Shown: piece after piece, positions 32,346 to 45,013 of the stretch
How the letters are laid out: each line of letters opens with the position of its first letter
Numbering within the stretch: position 1 is the first letter of the stretch
NCBI GenBank assembly: GCA_022559845.1
Contig: CM040125.1
Coordinates: 290,332,200 to 290,396,199 of the forward strand
Length of the DNA: 64,000 nucleotides
Direction of reading: 5' to 3'
From: Amorphophallus konjac
Taxonomy: Eukaryota; Streptophyta; Magnoliopsida; Alismatales; Araceae
Position numbers and translations under genes: made by a program
Notes under the pieces: model-generated
What the model saw: only the letters and a program-made list of their open reading frames with translations
Databases searched by the model: none
Told to the model about the DNA's origin: nothing

Positions 32346-34114
32346 ATGGCAAACAAGGGGATGATGCCCGAAGGGCATTCTATTCAAAGACCTCCGTTCT
32401 TTGATGGATCAAACTACCCCTACTGGAAAAACAGAATGTATGTTTTCCTACGTGCCTAGGACTACGATGTTTGGCGTGTCATAAGTAGGGGTCCATAAGT
32501 ATTATCTGAAAATGAGAATGAGTGGGATGAAGAAGATATTAGGAAGTGTTCAGCGAATTTTAAAGCTATGAATATAATTCAATGTGCTGTTCATCCTAAT
32601 GAATACTCACGTATATCTACATGTTCCTCTGCACAGGAGATGTGGAACAAGCTACGGCTTATCTATGAAGGAACGTCGGAAGTAAAGGAAACCAAAGCCA
32701 ATCTTTTAGTCCGGGACTACGAGCTGTTCGCAATGAAGCAAGATGAGTCCATTTCTGACATGTTTGCTAGATTGACAGAAATTACAAATGGACTAAAGGG
32801 ACTTGGCAAGGAGTATTCCAACAAGGAGCTTGTCAGAAAAGTTGTAAGATCCCTCTCTCCACAGTGGCATACAAAAGCTACTGTAATTGAAGACTCCAAG
32901 GATCTCAGCACTCTAACTCTGGATTAGTTGATCGGCTCGTTGATGACATATGAAATAAACATCAAAAGGAGCGAGGAGGATCACAAGAAAAAGAAAATTA
33001 TCACACCATTGGCCCTAAGGGTTAATCCACAAGATTCAGAGGGCAGTGACAATGATTCCATTGGCTACACTGAAGATGAGGAACTGGTTGCCATGATCAC
33101 ATGAAGAGCAAGAAGGTTCGTCAAAAGAACCAGAAACTTTGGTGGTCAGTTCAGGAAGGGACCAAGAAGGTAAGGACCAAAAAGAGGAGAAAGTAGCAAG
33201 AAAGAAGAAGTGATTTGCTATGAATGCAAGAAACCCGGCCATATGCGGGGTGAGTGCCCCGATCTCATCAAGAAGGTGAAGAAAGGCAAGTTCAGAAGCC
33301 CAAGGCCATGATGGCCACATGGAGCGATGAAGATCATGAGGAATCCGGAAATGAAGATGGACTAGATGAGCTAGTCCAGAATCTATGTCTCATGGCCAAT
33401 GACGACGAAGGAAATGAGGTAGATTCTGAAACTGAAATTCTTACTTGTGAACAATGACAAATTGCATATGAATCTTTATATGAAAAATGTAAAAGATTCA
33501 AATCTGAAAATAGAAATTTGAAAAAGAAAATTTATCATTTTGTGCATACTAAAAAATCATGTGAAGAGTGCCATGCTTTAAAATCAGAAAATGAAAACAT
33601 GAAGCATGAAAATGAAATTCTTGCATCCAAAATTGAACTGTTTGAAGAAGAGATTTCATGCATGAGAGAAGAACAATCCACATTTCTGAAAATGCAAGAA
33701 GAATTGAAAAATGATATGAAACAAGAAAAGCTTGAAAGCATTACTTGTAATGAAGCCAAAGTAAAGGCTGAAAAATAAAGCCAATCTCAAATGGCTGAAA
33801 TAAAAGAGCTAAAGGATGCTCTTGCCATCCTTGAAAAATCAAAAGTTCAAATAACCCATTGGGCCCCCATAAGTTCAGCATCCTCCAAACCAAAGAAACA
33901 CATGCATAATTCCTTTTCAAATGTTGGTAGAAGGAGAAAAAGAGATAGAGCCATCACTTGTTTCTATTGTGGAAAAATGGGTCATGACATGTATGATTGT
34001 AGAATTCTGAAATATGATGAAGAAAACTCTGCTAGATTCAGAAATAGATCATATATGCATCATGCCTCTAACCGTCATGGACCCAAGCTTGCTTGGGTAC
34101 CAAAATCTCCATAA
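32346..34114 (+). pseudogene. Gag of Sirevirus S1, broken
   Basis: ATG at 32346 begins MANKGMMPEGHSIQRPPFFD. Stops occur from about 32458 and 32498 onward, and near 32925 and 33102. The middle (32568-32927) holds the copia gag domain with MWNKLRLIYEGTSEVKETKA. The zinc knuckle CYECKKPGHMRGEC lies near 33220-33260. A coiled coil rich in Glu and Lys spans about 33518-33776. A second knuckle, CFYCGKMGHDMYDC, lies near 33958-34000; two knuckles and a long coiled coil fit Sirevirus gag. The last open stretch ends at WVPKSP near 34114. Confidence 0.85.
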
Positions 34115-35217
34115 GCACTTTGGTTGAATTACAGGTCTACTCGAGAGCTCAAAAGAACAAATGGTATTTGGACAGTGGTTGCTCTCGGCATATGACGGGA
34201 AACAAGGAACAGTTTGTGGACCTGCATGAAAAGGATGGTGGGGCGGTAGCATTCGGTGGTAAGGACAAAGGTAAAATCATTGGAGAAGGTAAGATAGGTA
34301 AGAACCAAAATCATACCATTGAAAATGTATTGCTTGTGAAAAGTTTGCATCATAATCTCTTAAGCATAAGCCAACTTTGTGATAAAGGATGCAATGTGAT
34401 TTTTGATTCTAACCACTACACTATTTTGAATAGAAATACTCATGAGATAAAGTTCATTGGTTTCAGGTATAACAATGTTTATATGATAGACTTGAATGAT
34501 GACTCTCATGAGAATTTATGTTTAGTTGCAAGGAACAATGATGATGCTTGGCTCTGGCATCGCTGGCTTGGGCATGCTAGTTTCAATGTTTTATTGAAAT
34601 TATCTAGAAATGATTTGGTAATTGGACTGTCCAAGTTGAAGGCCATCGATGATGGAGTGTGTGGGGCGTGTAGCATGGGGAAACAAACAAGGACATCATT
34701 CAAGAGCAAGAATGATGTGACCACATCGAGACCCCTTGAAATCATCCACATTGATCTCTTTGGACCAAGCAGAACACACAGCTTGGGTGGTAAATTATAT
34801 GGTTTTGTAATTGTGGATGATTACTCAAGATTCTGTTGGGTTTACTTCCTTTCTCATAAAAATGATGCCTTGACGGAATTTGAAGCATTTTGCAGGGTGG
34901 TTCAAAATGAAAAGGGGTTTTGCATCAAAACCGTGCGGAGTGATCACGGCAGAGAATTTGATAACCATGAGTTCAGTAATTTTTGCAGGGCTCAAGGCTA
35001 CACTCATGACTTCTCCACACCAAGAACTCCCGAACAAAATGGCGTTGTTGAAAGGAAGAATAGAACACTGATCGAAATGGCAAGAACCATGCTAAATGAG
35101 TATAATCTACCGAGGTACTTTTGGGCTGAAGTAGTGAACACATCCTGCTACATAATCAACCGTGCCATGGTAAGACCACTGTTGAAGAAAACCCCCTATG
35201 AGTTGTACCAAGGATGA
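34093..35217 (+). pseudogene. Protease and integrase part of pol, Sirevirus S1
   Basis: Open for 374 codons but in a different frame from the end of gag, with which it overlaps. The protease site is DSGCSRHMTG. The GAG-pre-integrase finger contains LWHRWLGHASFN and CGACSMGKQ. The integrase core contains IHIDLFGPSR, FVIVDDYSRFCWV, TVRSDHGREFDN and [18 protein letters not shown]. It breaks off at TPYELYQG, where about 100-150 codons present in S2 between integrase and reverse transcriptase are missing. Confidence 0.88.
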
Positions 35218-36277
35218 TGAGTTGGATGTTGGAGATATCGGGAAGAAAGATAGAAAAAGTGAGAAACAAGAAGAAGAAGAACCACAAGAAGATGATGCTA
35301 ATCAGGGAATTCAAGTTGAACAGCAGCTACCAATGCAATGGACCTTTCCAAAGGACCATCCGCCGGACAATGTGATGGGCAATGTAGAAGAAGGAATACG
35401 GACACGAGCCTCTTTCAGGGAAGTTGAAAATCAGGATTACATAGCCATGCTTTCTCAATTTGAATCTCACTCCATAGAAGAAGCCTTGAATGATGAGTCA
35501 TGGATCATGGCCATGCAAGAGGAACTACACCAGTTCCAAAGGAACAAAGTGTGGTTCCTTGTTCCATGCCCTAAGAATCACTCCGTGATCGGAACGAAAT
35601 GGGTTTTTCAAAATAAAACAAACGATCAAGGAGTGGTAACTAGGAACAAGGCCAGGGTAGTAGCCAAAGGCTATAGCCAAGAGTTAGGAATTGACTTTGA
35701 TGAGTCTTTTGCTCCAGTAGCAAGACTTGAGGCAGTGAGGGTTCTCTTAGCATTTGCATGCTGTCACAATATCAAATTATTTCAAATGGATGTTAAGAGT
35801 GCATTTTTGAATGGCTATATCCAGGAGGACGTGTATGTGGAGCAACCACCGGGGTTTGAAGACACAAAGCATACCGACCATGTGTACAAGCTGGACAAGG
35901 CACTTTACGGTCTGAAACAAGACCCCGTGCATGGTATGAACAGTTAAGTGATTTCCTCATTCAAAATGAATTCAAACGAGGTAATGTTGATCAAACTCTC
36001 TTTACAAAATTGAATGGTAAGGAAATCTTAATTGTTCAAGTTTATGTTGATGATATTATTTTTGGCTCCACTAATGATACTCTCAGCAAAGACTTTGCAA
36101 AATTAATACAAAGTGAGTTTGAAATGAGTCTTATGGGAGAGCGAACATTTTTCTTGGGATTGCAGGTAAATCAAACGGTAGATGGGCTATTCATATATCA
36201 AAAGAAGTATGCAATGGAGTTGCTGAAAAAGTTCAACTTGACCTCTACCAAACCACAACCAACTCCCATTTCCACCT
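35198..36277 (+). pseudogene. Reverse transcriptase of Sirevirus S1, 5' part
   Basis: After the deletion, the frame from 35198 gives an acidic linker and then the copia reverse transcriptase: [52 protein letters not shown] frameshift near 35925 (ALYGLKQ, then out of frame) follows. The catalytic YVDDIIFGST is in the next open frame (36010-36297). Coding stops at PTPIST where element G is inserted after CACCT (36273-36277). Confidence 0.88.
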
Positions 36278-38336
36278 TGTTGATTTGTTTTAATTAGATT
36301 CCTATCCCGCCCCCTTTAAATACATACATGCATAAACATGTGAATCAAAGATAAGGGGGATGAAGGGATGAGAAATACTAACCGTGATCGCCACCAAGGA
36401 TTAACAACGCCGCAAGGATGAAGAAAGGAGTGCAACGGTGCCGTGTACCTCGGAAAGGGATGAAGACTTGATCGTGCTTGACAAACGAGGTGCAGGGAAC
36501 TTGTGGATTCAAACCTCCTCTCCTTCCAGCCAGCTAGAGGAAGAGGGCCTCACATTGTATTCATGCTCTCCTGCAAAACAAATCTAAAACAAGGACAAAA
36601 AACCCATTAGAACATGCATGTGTAGTATCAATCCCGGAGTGATAAAATATCGGTAGAAATTAAGGGCAAACTCACCGGGAGGAGGTTTTTAACCCCTGTG
36701 GAAGGGTGGAAAAGATAGGTGGGTGTGTTGTGCATGCATGAGATTTGAAATCACGAGATTTTGTTGAGAGAATAGAGAGAAAACGTTGATGCAAAACGTG
36801 CAAAAGTGCATGTGTAGCAGAAAAGTGCAGAATATTATGATGATTTGTGATTTTAAGAGGAAGAGAACTAAGAATATAGATCATCAAATCAAGCCCAAAA
36901 AGATGCAATTGAAAGCTGATACTTCCCTCTTCAAGCCAAGGTTGAAGTTGTGAGTTGGAATTGCAGCATGGCTTCGCCCCGAACCAAGAAAGAGCCCCCC
37001 CCCCCCTGTCGCGACTGCGAACTGGGCAGTTTTTATAGAAAAGTGGTGAAACTCCCAACTTTCCTCCACGAGTTTAAGAGATAGAGTCCATCAAATCTCG
37101 AGATCTATGGATCAATCTCGAGATAATAGTCAAGATAAGTCATAGGAGAAAATGGGAGTCTATTTGGATGAAGGATCTGGAAGATATGGCTTCTGGAAGG
37201 GAGCCCCGGAGCTTAATCTGTAGAGTTTGAGTTGAACTAGGACACATAAACCCTCAACTTTTGAGTGTGATTTTGAGCAAGATAGCTAATGAAATGTGGA
37301 TTTCTTTGGACTGAATTCAAGATAATATAATGGAGAAACCATAGGAACAAATGGCGCTCAATTCGGAGTAGAATTCAAGAAGTTATGGACTCTGCAAGAG
37401 GGCCAGGACGCATAGAAACGGAGCAGAGTCCAGCACAAATTGAACTCTCATGTGTGTGTAACGGTCTATCGTACGACCGTCAGAGTTATGTAACGGACTA
37501 GGATAGGTCCGTCACACTCTGGGGGTCAAACGGGACGATTTCAGACAAGTTTCGGTGTAACGCACCCATACTAGACCGTCACATGGACTCTGACGGTCTA
37601 GGGTAGGACCGCCACGCTCTAGGGGTCGAACAGGGTGTTTTCGGTAAGTTTCGGTGTGACGGTCTATCATAGGACCATCACACTGCCCTGGCGGTCTAGG
37701 GTAGGTCCGTCACACTGATGGAGGAAGATTTTAGGCAGACTACGCGTGACTTTGGAAACTGAAGCGTATCTCTCAAACAGGGCAGAACTAGTGAAAGTAG
37801 TAGAAGAAGAAATTATAGATAACTGCGAGAGGAACAACTTTTATGAATAAAGTAAGTTGAGAAAATGATCAAAAGAGGTAGAAAATGGGGCTAGAACAGA
37901 TAGGAAAATTCTGAGACATAGGTGAACAGCACAGCACGCCTGAAAAATGTAAATAGCTCACAATAGAGGCAGAACTGGCCAACGGCGTAGAAGAAGAAAT
38001 TGTAGATGTTTGAAAGGTAAACAACTTTGATGAAGAAAACTTTTTAAAAAGAGCAACAGAAGGAGATGAAAAAGGACCACTTTCAGGACTGCGCAGTGAG
38101 AGAGAGCCGAATGTTTGAGGGAAGCCGGCCTAAATGGGCCGAAAGTCGACTTAGAAGCCAGAATTTGATAAGATAAGCTCCAAGGCTCTAGGAAATCATG
38201 ATCTCTAAGGCTCAAAGGGAATGAAATGGGCTCGAAATCTATCCAAAGAAGGCTCCAAAATAATGGGTAATTTGGGACATCAAAATGATGAATAAGAGAA
38301 ATGACGCAACTTGTGGGCTAAAAACGGGTGTCAACA
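36278..38336 (-). repeat. Left LTR of element G (3' LTR in its own orientation)
   Basis: 2059 bp with TGTTGA/TCAACA ends. A minus-strand TATAAAA is at 37037-37031, after an array of spaced palindromes (37461-37720) in U3. The purine-rich AAGGAGGGAC on the minus strand just outside it (38339-38351) is the likely polypurine tract. Confidence 0.88.
37461..37720. repeat. Spaced palindrome array in the U3 of element G
   Basis: Perfect members are ACGGTC-N8-GACCGT (37461-37480), ACGGAC-N8-GTCCGT (37493-37512) and CGGTC-N8-GACCG (37594-37611). Near-perfect copies lie at about 37657 and 37691. The other LTR has the same array at 59862-60115, where the first copy has 8-bp perfect arms (59862-59885). 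Confidence 0.9.
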
Positions 38337-41321
38337 GATGTCCCTCCTTGATGTCCGCTTTGCAAGGGAACAAGCAGATGCGACGCGGAGATGAAATGGA
38401 AAGGAGATGGAGCGAAAGCGACAGCGATGTGAAATGGAGATGAAGCGGAGATGAAGCGGAGAGAACTGATAAGTGGGCATCAAGGTAAAAAGACACCCGT
38501 CATAACCAACAAGCGACATGAATTCTCCCGAAAACGCCGAACTAATCCCCTAAAATGGATGACAATGATGAGACATGTCTAGAGAACTAACTAAGAAAGG
38601 AAAGGAAACAGGGCCAACCTCATCGGGGACACAATCCACGGACAATGAGTGGGTCGGACGGAACACAGCATAAGAGCTAGAAAAGGAGAGAGAAAATTGA
38701 GATAAAATCCAGATAGGAATCACGCTGGCCAACCAAACCAAGTGGCAAGATTAGAGAAATCGTTCAAACTCAGAGTGGAATGAAGAATCTCTTACCCAAG
38801 AGAACTGAAGTGCAATTAACCAGTGCTGAGGAGAAATCTTTGAATGGATCACGAGGCATGAATGCTCAAAATGACATGATGCTCAAAATGACATGATGCA
38901 TGCTGGGCTAAAATAAAGAAATTATTAAAACGAATGTAAAAAGAGATAAAATAGAAAGTACTTAAGGATAATATTACTAGACTGAGCCAAGACGGGGTCA
39001 AGAGTCTTCTTGCAACCACGGCGTGCGAGAAAGAGTCTATCGTCCCCCACCCGACTCAACCGAGCGGCCTATCCAACGATTAACCGTATGCTCCTAGATC
39101 ATCATCATTTTTGTTAAAGGGGGACATCATATCCCAGAACACACGGCCAACCAGTCGGTCCTTGAGAGGCTATAATAACGTAGATACCATATAGTAATGC
39201 AACAATCAGAAGGGATCAAGAGCCATACCTGACTTACCTGCCAAGTGAAACGGCATCTTTTTTAGATTTTCTAATTTTTTGGATTTTTATGGATTTTCAA
39301 ATAAGACAACAACAATATGAATGAACATGATAAACAAGCATGAACATAACGATGATAAGATAACGCTCCACTGAACGACCGACAACACAACAAAACATAA
39401 AGATCAAACGAATGGGAAACAACACAACAAGATGAACAAGCACATATGCAATGGCATGAATAAACCACACGTATACAAGATGAACATGGGGGACAAGACA
39501 ACAATGCAGTGAGACAACACACGGTTGGGACAAGAATATGACGGATGACCACACGGTTGGGACAACACACGAGATATAGAAGGACGACTAATAACATATG
39601 CAAGACAACTAACAACACGTGGTGAAGAACAAAATAACATGTGTGGGACAACACGGTGGGACATAGACACGGTGAGACATGGACACGGCGGGACAAAGGA
39701 CATAAATAAATATGCCTTTCAATCAAAACCCAAGATCAGAATGAAGCAGAACCACCAGGTTCATAATCGTGAGGCAAAGCCCTCTCACATAGATATGATC
39801 ATTGCAAACAAAAGCTGAGAAGGACACAAGCTTCAGAATAGATCGAGAGACATGATTGAAGAAGGAAAGAATAGATCAAAGATGTGGACAGGAGACAGAT
39901 AGAATAAAATATAGAGCAAGAAAAGCTTGAGTACCTGCAACCTACACACTTAGCAAACAGATTACGTATATGTTCTCAAAATAAATAGATAGAAAGGAAC
40001 AAAAAGATAAATATTTTTAGATTTTTTAATTTTCTTGATTTTTTTTGGATTTTGAAAATATTTCATCATTTTTTTTTTGAATTTTGACAATATCTCATTT
40101 TTTTTGAATTTTTGACAATATCTCATTTAGTTTGGATCTTTGACAATATCTCATTTTTTTAGATTTTTGAATAGTAATCCGCAGCACCCAAAGACAAGCT
40201 CGAACTACTGGCCAGGGATCGCCGCCCCTCCCCTCTCATTAAAGACTTCCCTTGAGAAGGGAGTGCATGTGAGGGTGGCTTACCACAACCAAATGCCTCT
40301 AAAGAACGGTGCCCCTACTAAGGCCATACTCGGGATACAACCCAGCCTAAGAGGGAGAAGCAGAAGAAAAATTAGAGACAAACTTTATGCAGGATGGGAG
40401 ATATCAGGACTTGACTTCCTTTCAGGGCACTACCCCTCAAAGAGTAGGTCTGTTGCGCCGGGGCTTTGTGTCTTTAATTTTTAGACCCATATTTATCAGG
40501 CACGCATGCGACCGGGCTCATGACGTCCCGCGGGAAACTGTACTGCCACTCTTGCCATGCCTTTTATTCATAATTTTCTTTTGATTTTCATATATGATTT
40601 TCATTTGACAGCCCTTATTGGCTAGATTTAGCATGAAAGCTCACTTTTTTGAGGGGTCAAGACTGCCCCTATTTGAGACCTCTCTCGTATTAGGGAGCGC
40701 CTAGGTTGGTCATCTCATCCATCCATCTTTTGCCCCTGCACTTGGCCGAGCAGAGAAGAGAAAATGACCTTTGTGCATACCCAAAGTATAGCCAAAGCAG
40801 CAACGGTGTGCCTCAGAGGAATCGGCTATGGCTCACCGTGAAGTGTGTGAAAAACCCATGCTCAAAGGCCACCCTCAACGATCGGGGAAGGAACTAGACT
40901 CCCAGCGCAGAGTTATCACCAGCCTAAGGATGCTGCAGAAGCGAACTCATTCTAAATGAACTAAGTAAATTTCTAAAAGCCAGTTAACCATGTCGAGGAA
41001 CCAACATTATACGCATGTGAATGAGTAATAAGAGTAATAGCAATGATAACATATTCTTGCACAAAATACCTTTGCAAATCCGTGGAGTGATCTTGACCAC
41101 CGAGTTTTGAGGAGTGCGAGCTTTATTTTCCGTGCTTGACAGGACAAAAGGGAGAGGATAGTAAAGGGATTGAAAGATTCCTTGACATAGAGGAGCGATA
41201 GACACCAAACTAGACGAAGGAGGATAAAAAGGAAGAGAGACAAGGGCTAGAACTCCCTCGTTAAGGCACAGAGACCCTGATAACAAGGAACCAGATATAG
41301 AAGAAACCAGATTAGCTCAGA
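38337..41321. other. Non-coding internal region of element G
   Basis: Nearly 3 kb with no convincing gene on either strand. It contains a T-rich tract at about 40000-40170 with three copies of TTTGACAATATCTCATTT spaced 28-29 bp apart. It occupies the place where pol would lie in an autonomous relative. Confidence 0.6.
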
Positions 41322-42473
41322 TCAAGGTGGACTAAAGCCTCGAAAACAGCATGAAAAAGGGCAAGAACCCTGAAAGGGTGAAGAAGGATGAGTAGAAAGA
41401 TGAGAATGAGAATCATCTGACATGATCAGAGAAAGAGAATGGTAGACATCTGACAGGGTCGGAGAAGAAGAATGAGGACCACCCGACAGAGCCGGGGAAG
41501 GAGAATCATAGACACCCGACAAGGTCGGGGAATAAGAAGGAGAACCCGGGGATACCGGAGGAGAAGAACTGTGAGATGTCCCGAGATCGGGATGATAAGA
41601 GGGCATAGGCCTAGGCCCAGAATTGTGAGAGGAGGGAAAATCCAGAGACTCTGGATGGGAAGAAGAGGAATGGGGGTTTGCAGACCCGGGAAGAGAGGAG
41701 AAGATCATAGAAACTGGATCTGAAGTGGGAAGATACACCACCCAAGGGTGGGAACTGAGTAGAAGTAAGGATGAATGAAAAGAAGGGGAGGAAAAGGTGG
41801 ACCCCTGAATGCACAATTGACGGCTCTTGCACCTGTGCCGCCGCCTCTTCTTAGCTGAAATTGGCTTGAAATGGACCTGCCTGGCGCGGGGTTGGACCTT
41901 CAGGCCTCTTATTTTACAGTGTCTCCTTAAATAACAGGCCCATCTGGCAGAGGACCTGACCCGGCTATGAATATGCAGCTTCATCAGGGCGGTTGCCCCT
42001 AGACACCCGGTGCTAGCAATAGTAGATAGACATTCTTGAACAACTAACTCCTCAAAATGTTGAATATCATAAAACCATGGAGTCTTGTTACTTGGCACAA
42101 GTAGCATGAGATTTGGCAGCTCCACTCGACAATCAGACTTGAAGCGTAACTCTCTTGCTAGAAGAGATAAGTGAAGCTGAGAGAGAGTAATACACGGTGT
42201 TGACATGGCTAGCTTGCTAATAAACTGAGGAAGATTGCGTAACAAGTGCAGAATATCCCCGAAAAGTGTAGAAGATACGGCCAATTGCCCCTTGAACATA
42301 GAACCCATAATCTGCTTGGCAGTCGTATGCGTTAGCACAACACGGGTAGAGAACCCTTCTTGGCCTGTCATCTGAATGGCAATAGAGCGAGGAGAAATAA
42401 TAGCATCAACGGTGAACTCTCCGGCGAGCAAAGAGATTGCCACCGGCCTTGCTCGGGAAGAAACTGGCATCAA
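41322..42473 (-). CDS. Unrecognised Ser/Pro-rich ORF of element G
   Basis: 383 codons, beginning MMPVSSRARPVAIS. I do not recognise a domain. Residues 1-190 look like a folded region with mixed hydrophobic segments. A short basic stretch follows at about residue 205 (SAKKRRRHRCKSR), and the last 150 residues are Ser/Pro-rich with imperfect repeats around SPTLSG / SPALSG / SPTLSD. The frame differs from the upstream gag ORF, from which about 160 bp separates it. It could be a relic of a post-gag coding region or a captured host fragment. The basic stretch could be a nuclear or nucleic-acid signal. Confidence 0.45.
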   Translation of the reverse strand: MMPVSSRARPVAISLLAGEFTVDAIISPRSIAIQMTGQEGFSTRVVLTHTTAKQIMGSMFKGQLAVSSTLFGDILHLLRNLPQFISKLAMSTPCITLSQLHLSLLARELRFKSDCRVELPNLMLLVPSNKTPWFYDIQHFEELVVQECLSTIASTGCLGATALMKLHIHSRVRSSARWACYLRRHCKIRGLKVQPRARQVHFKPISAKKRRRHRCKSRQLCIQGSTFSSPSFHSSLLLLSSHPWVVYLPTSDPVSMIFSSLPGSANPHSSSSHPESLDFPSSHNSGPRPMPSYHPDLGTSHSSSPPVSPGSPSYSPTLSGVYDSPSPALSGGPHSSSPTLSDVYHSLSLIMSDDSHSHLSTHPSSPFQGSCPFSCCFRGFSPP

Positions 42474-42634
42474 CTCAAGGAACTCTTCTTGTCAACCGTC
42501 TTCACTAGGAGTGTAGGCTCAACATCCCTAAAATAACCAGGGACCAGGATGCGGATCGGCATTCGAAAAATAAAATCTTGAATCCTGAAATGCATGGCCG
42601 GCACTGAATCATCTTCACTTGGCTTATTGTCTCC

Positions 42635-45013
42635 CTAGGGATTAGACCCAAGGGGCACCATGGGTAATGCACACCCGCTCCGTGGGGTGGAAATAGGTGG
42701 AAGAATGGGGATAGGAGTAGGTTCAGAAGACGCGGGGGTTTCAACGGGTATGGTGTGTTTAGGTGGAGGCAAAGGTAAGGGTGAAGGTATGACTTGCTCG
42801 GGCGAGGGCGGCAAAGGCAAAATTTGCTCAGGCTCGGTCAAAGGTGATGGCGGGGGTGATGGAGGTTTAGGCAATGGTGAGGGTGGTGGAGATGGTGTAG
42901 GTGATTGAGAGGATGGTGGAGATGGTGATGTGATCGATGGAGGTAGTGGACATGGCAAGGGTGAAGGAGGGGGTTGTGGCACCCACTGTCGACGTGTCGA
43001 CACAACGTGCCGAACGACATTGGGGGTGGAAGTAGTGGTAGAAGAAGGGGAGGTGGCACTAGCCTGAGCAGAGGCTTGGGTTTGTGGAGGTTGTGGAGAT
43101 TGCATAGGAGATAGCGAAGGTAATAGAGTAGGCGAGGTAGTAGGTGATGGAGCGGGTTCAACGCTAGATGAAGAATCATTGGGGTGCCCCCGGTCTTGTA
43201 GAGATGGAGACAGCTGCTTGGGCGGTGCTTCTTGTTGCTGCTGCTTGCTGCGGAGATCTAAAACAACTTTACGCATGGTGGCCCAATCAATTCTTTTATT
43301 ATCTTCCAGGTCATAAACATACTCTCGGAACTCGGGACAATCCTCAACCAAATGCCCCTGCTGGCAGTGAAAATCATAGAACTGAAGCATATCCCCGACC
43401 ATGGGTCGGCAAGGCACAACCGGAGAGAGCGACAACGCGTGAGTGGCCATCAAAGCCTTAAAAATGTCGGTAAAGCACTCCGACAACGGAATACGAGGAG
43501 CCTGCTTCGAGCAAGGTGGATGCCGAGGGATATGGAATGGTGGAGAAGGTTGTGGAGATGGAAGTGGAGGTTGCGAAGGCAAGAGTGCGTGGCTAGTGGT
43601 GGAGGGCTTTGGTGATGGCATGTGTGGAACGGGATGAGGGGGTATGTAGACGACATCTACTTGCTTGGGATGTGGTGTTCCCTTGACCGGAAGTGGAGAT
43701 GGAGATAGGTATGTGGACGCGGGAGGCTGACTCATGGAAGGTTGATATGCAGAGGCGTATGGGTATGTAGAGGCGGGGGGTAGACTCATGGAGGGATATG
43801 TGGTGGAAGTCTGACTCATGGCGGGCTGACTCATGGGAGGGTAGAGTTGGCACGTAGAGGGTGAAGGTTGATATGTGGAGGTGGATGGTGGAGACTCGGG
43901 GTCAAGAGAATATTGGGTTTGTTGGTGAATGAAGCGGGCTCGACTGTAAAGTTATTGCCAGGAGGTGATGTCGTTGAGGGTTAAGATAAAGCGATACTCG
44001 GGCGCGGCATTGGATATCAGCATCTTGATTTGTTCTCCCTCCGGAATGTGTCCCGGGACTTGTGCGGCCAAGCGACGCCATCGGTCAGCAAAGGTGTAGA
44101 ACTCCTCGTCGGGCTTCATCATCTCATGGGCCAGATCCATAATAGAGTATTTGGGCCCAACCTGGTCTTGAAACTGCTGTATAAATTTTTCTTGAACGGC
44201 TTGAAAATTCACAACTTGCTCTTGTGAAAGAGCGAAGAACCAATCCCAAGTCGGGCCTTCCAATGACAAACCAAATAGATAGGCCATCAAGCGTTGGTCA
44301 TGCCGAAATTGGGCCGACTCATAAACAAACTCATTCAAGTGCACATACGGGTCACCGACTCCACTATAACGGCGATATGTGGGAATTTATGATGGAGGTG
44401 GGAGCCGAAGACCTTGGAAAGCAAATGGAACACTTAAAGAGGATTTAGGATCGATCCGACGTTGAAGCTCATCAAGTTGGTGTTGGATTTGAATAATCAT
44501 CTCTTGGGTAGGGAGAGATTGAGAAGAATATGGGCCAGCTTGAGCAAGAGGATGTGAACTTGGACCAATATGATGATAATGGGCCGGATAAGAGGATCCG
44601 GGCTGAGAAGAAGAAGGGCCCATTCCAGGAGTAGAAGGATATGTGGGCCTAGAAGGATCATGAACATAAGGACCCATTGGGCTGGCAGCATAAGGAGAAG
44701 AAGAATGAGTCCCATTAGAAAAATAAGGCCCATTAGGAGAATAGGGCTCGTTAAGATGATGAGGCCCATTAATGAGAGAAGAAGGCCCATTAAGAGAAGG
44801 AGGCCCATGAAGATGAGATGCAATAAGACGTTGGGCCTGGGCCGGGTCCATTTGGCGAACAAGGCTTGAAAGATGGGCCATGATATTGGCCTGTTCCTCA
44901 GAGGGATCAGAGGGACCTCGAGAAGATGGGCCCGCATGGGAAGAGGATTCCACGCTGGAATAAGATGAAGATTGGGGAAAAGGATGACACAAGGGGTTGG
45001 AAAGATGCTCCAT
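42635..45013 (-). pseudogene. Gag of element G with two in-frame stops
   Basis: A single frame of 793 codons from ATG 45013 to 42635 is interrupted by TAA at 44389-44387 and at 43954-43952. The N-terminal 200 residues are Pro/Ser/Gly-rich. The gag core (44344-43952) contains FGLSLEGPTWDWFFALS and ADRWRRLAAQVPG. A long Pro/Ser linker follows, then a zinc-knuckle-like FHCQQGHLVEDCPEFREYVY near 42740-42800 equivalents of the Tat/Ogre C-x-H-GH-C motif, with the first Cys apparently replaced, and finally a Pro-rich tail. It would form the particle shell. Confidence 0.75.

Noticed and set aside
42660..43637. Plus-strand Gly-rich open frames
   Set aside because: They are shadows of the Pro-rich minus-strand gag of element G.
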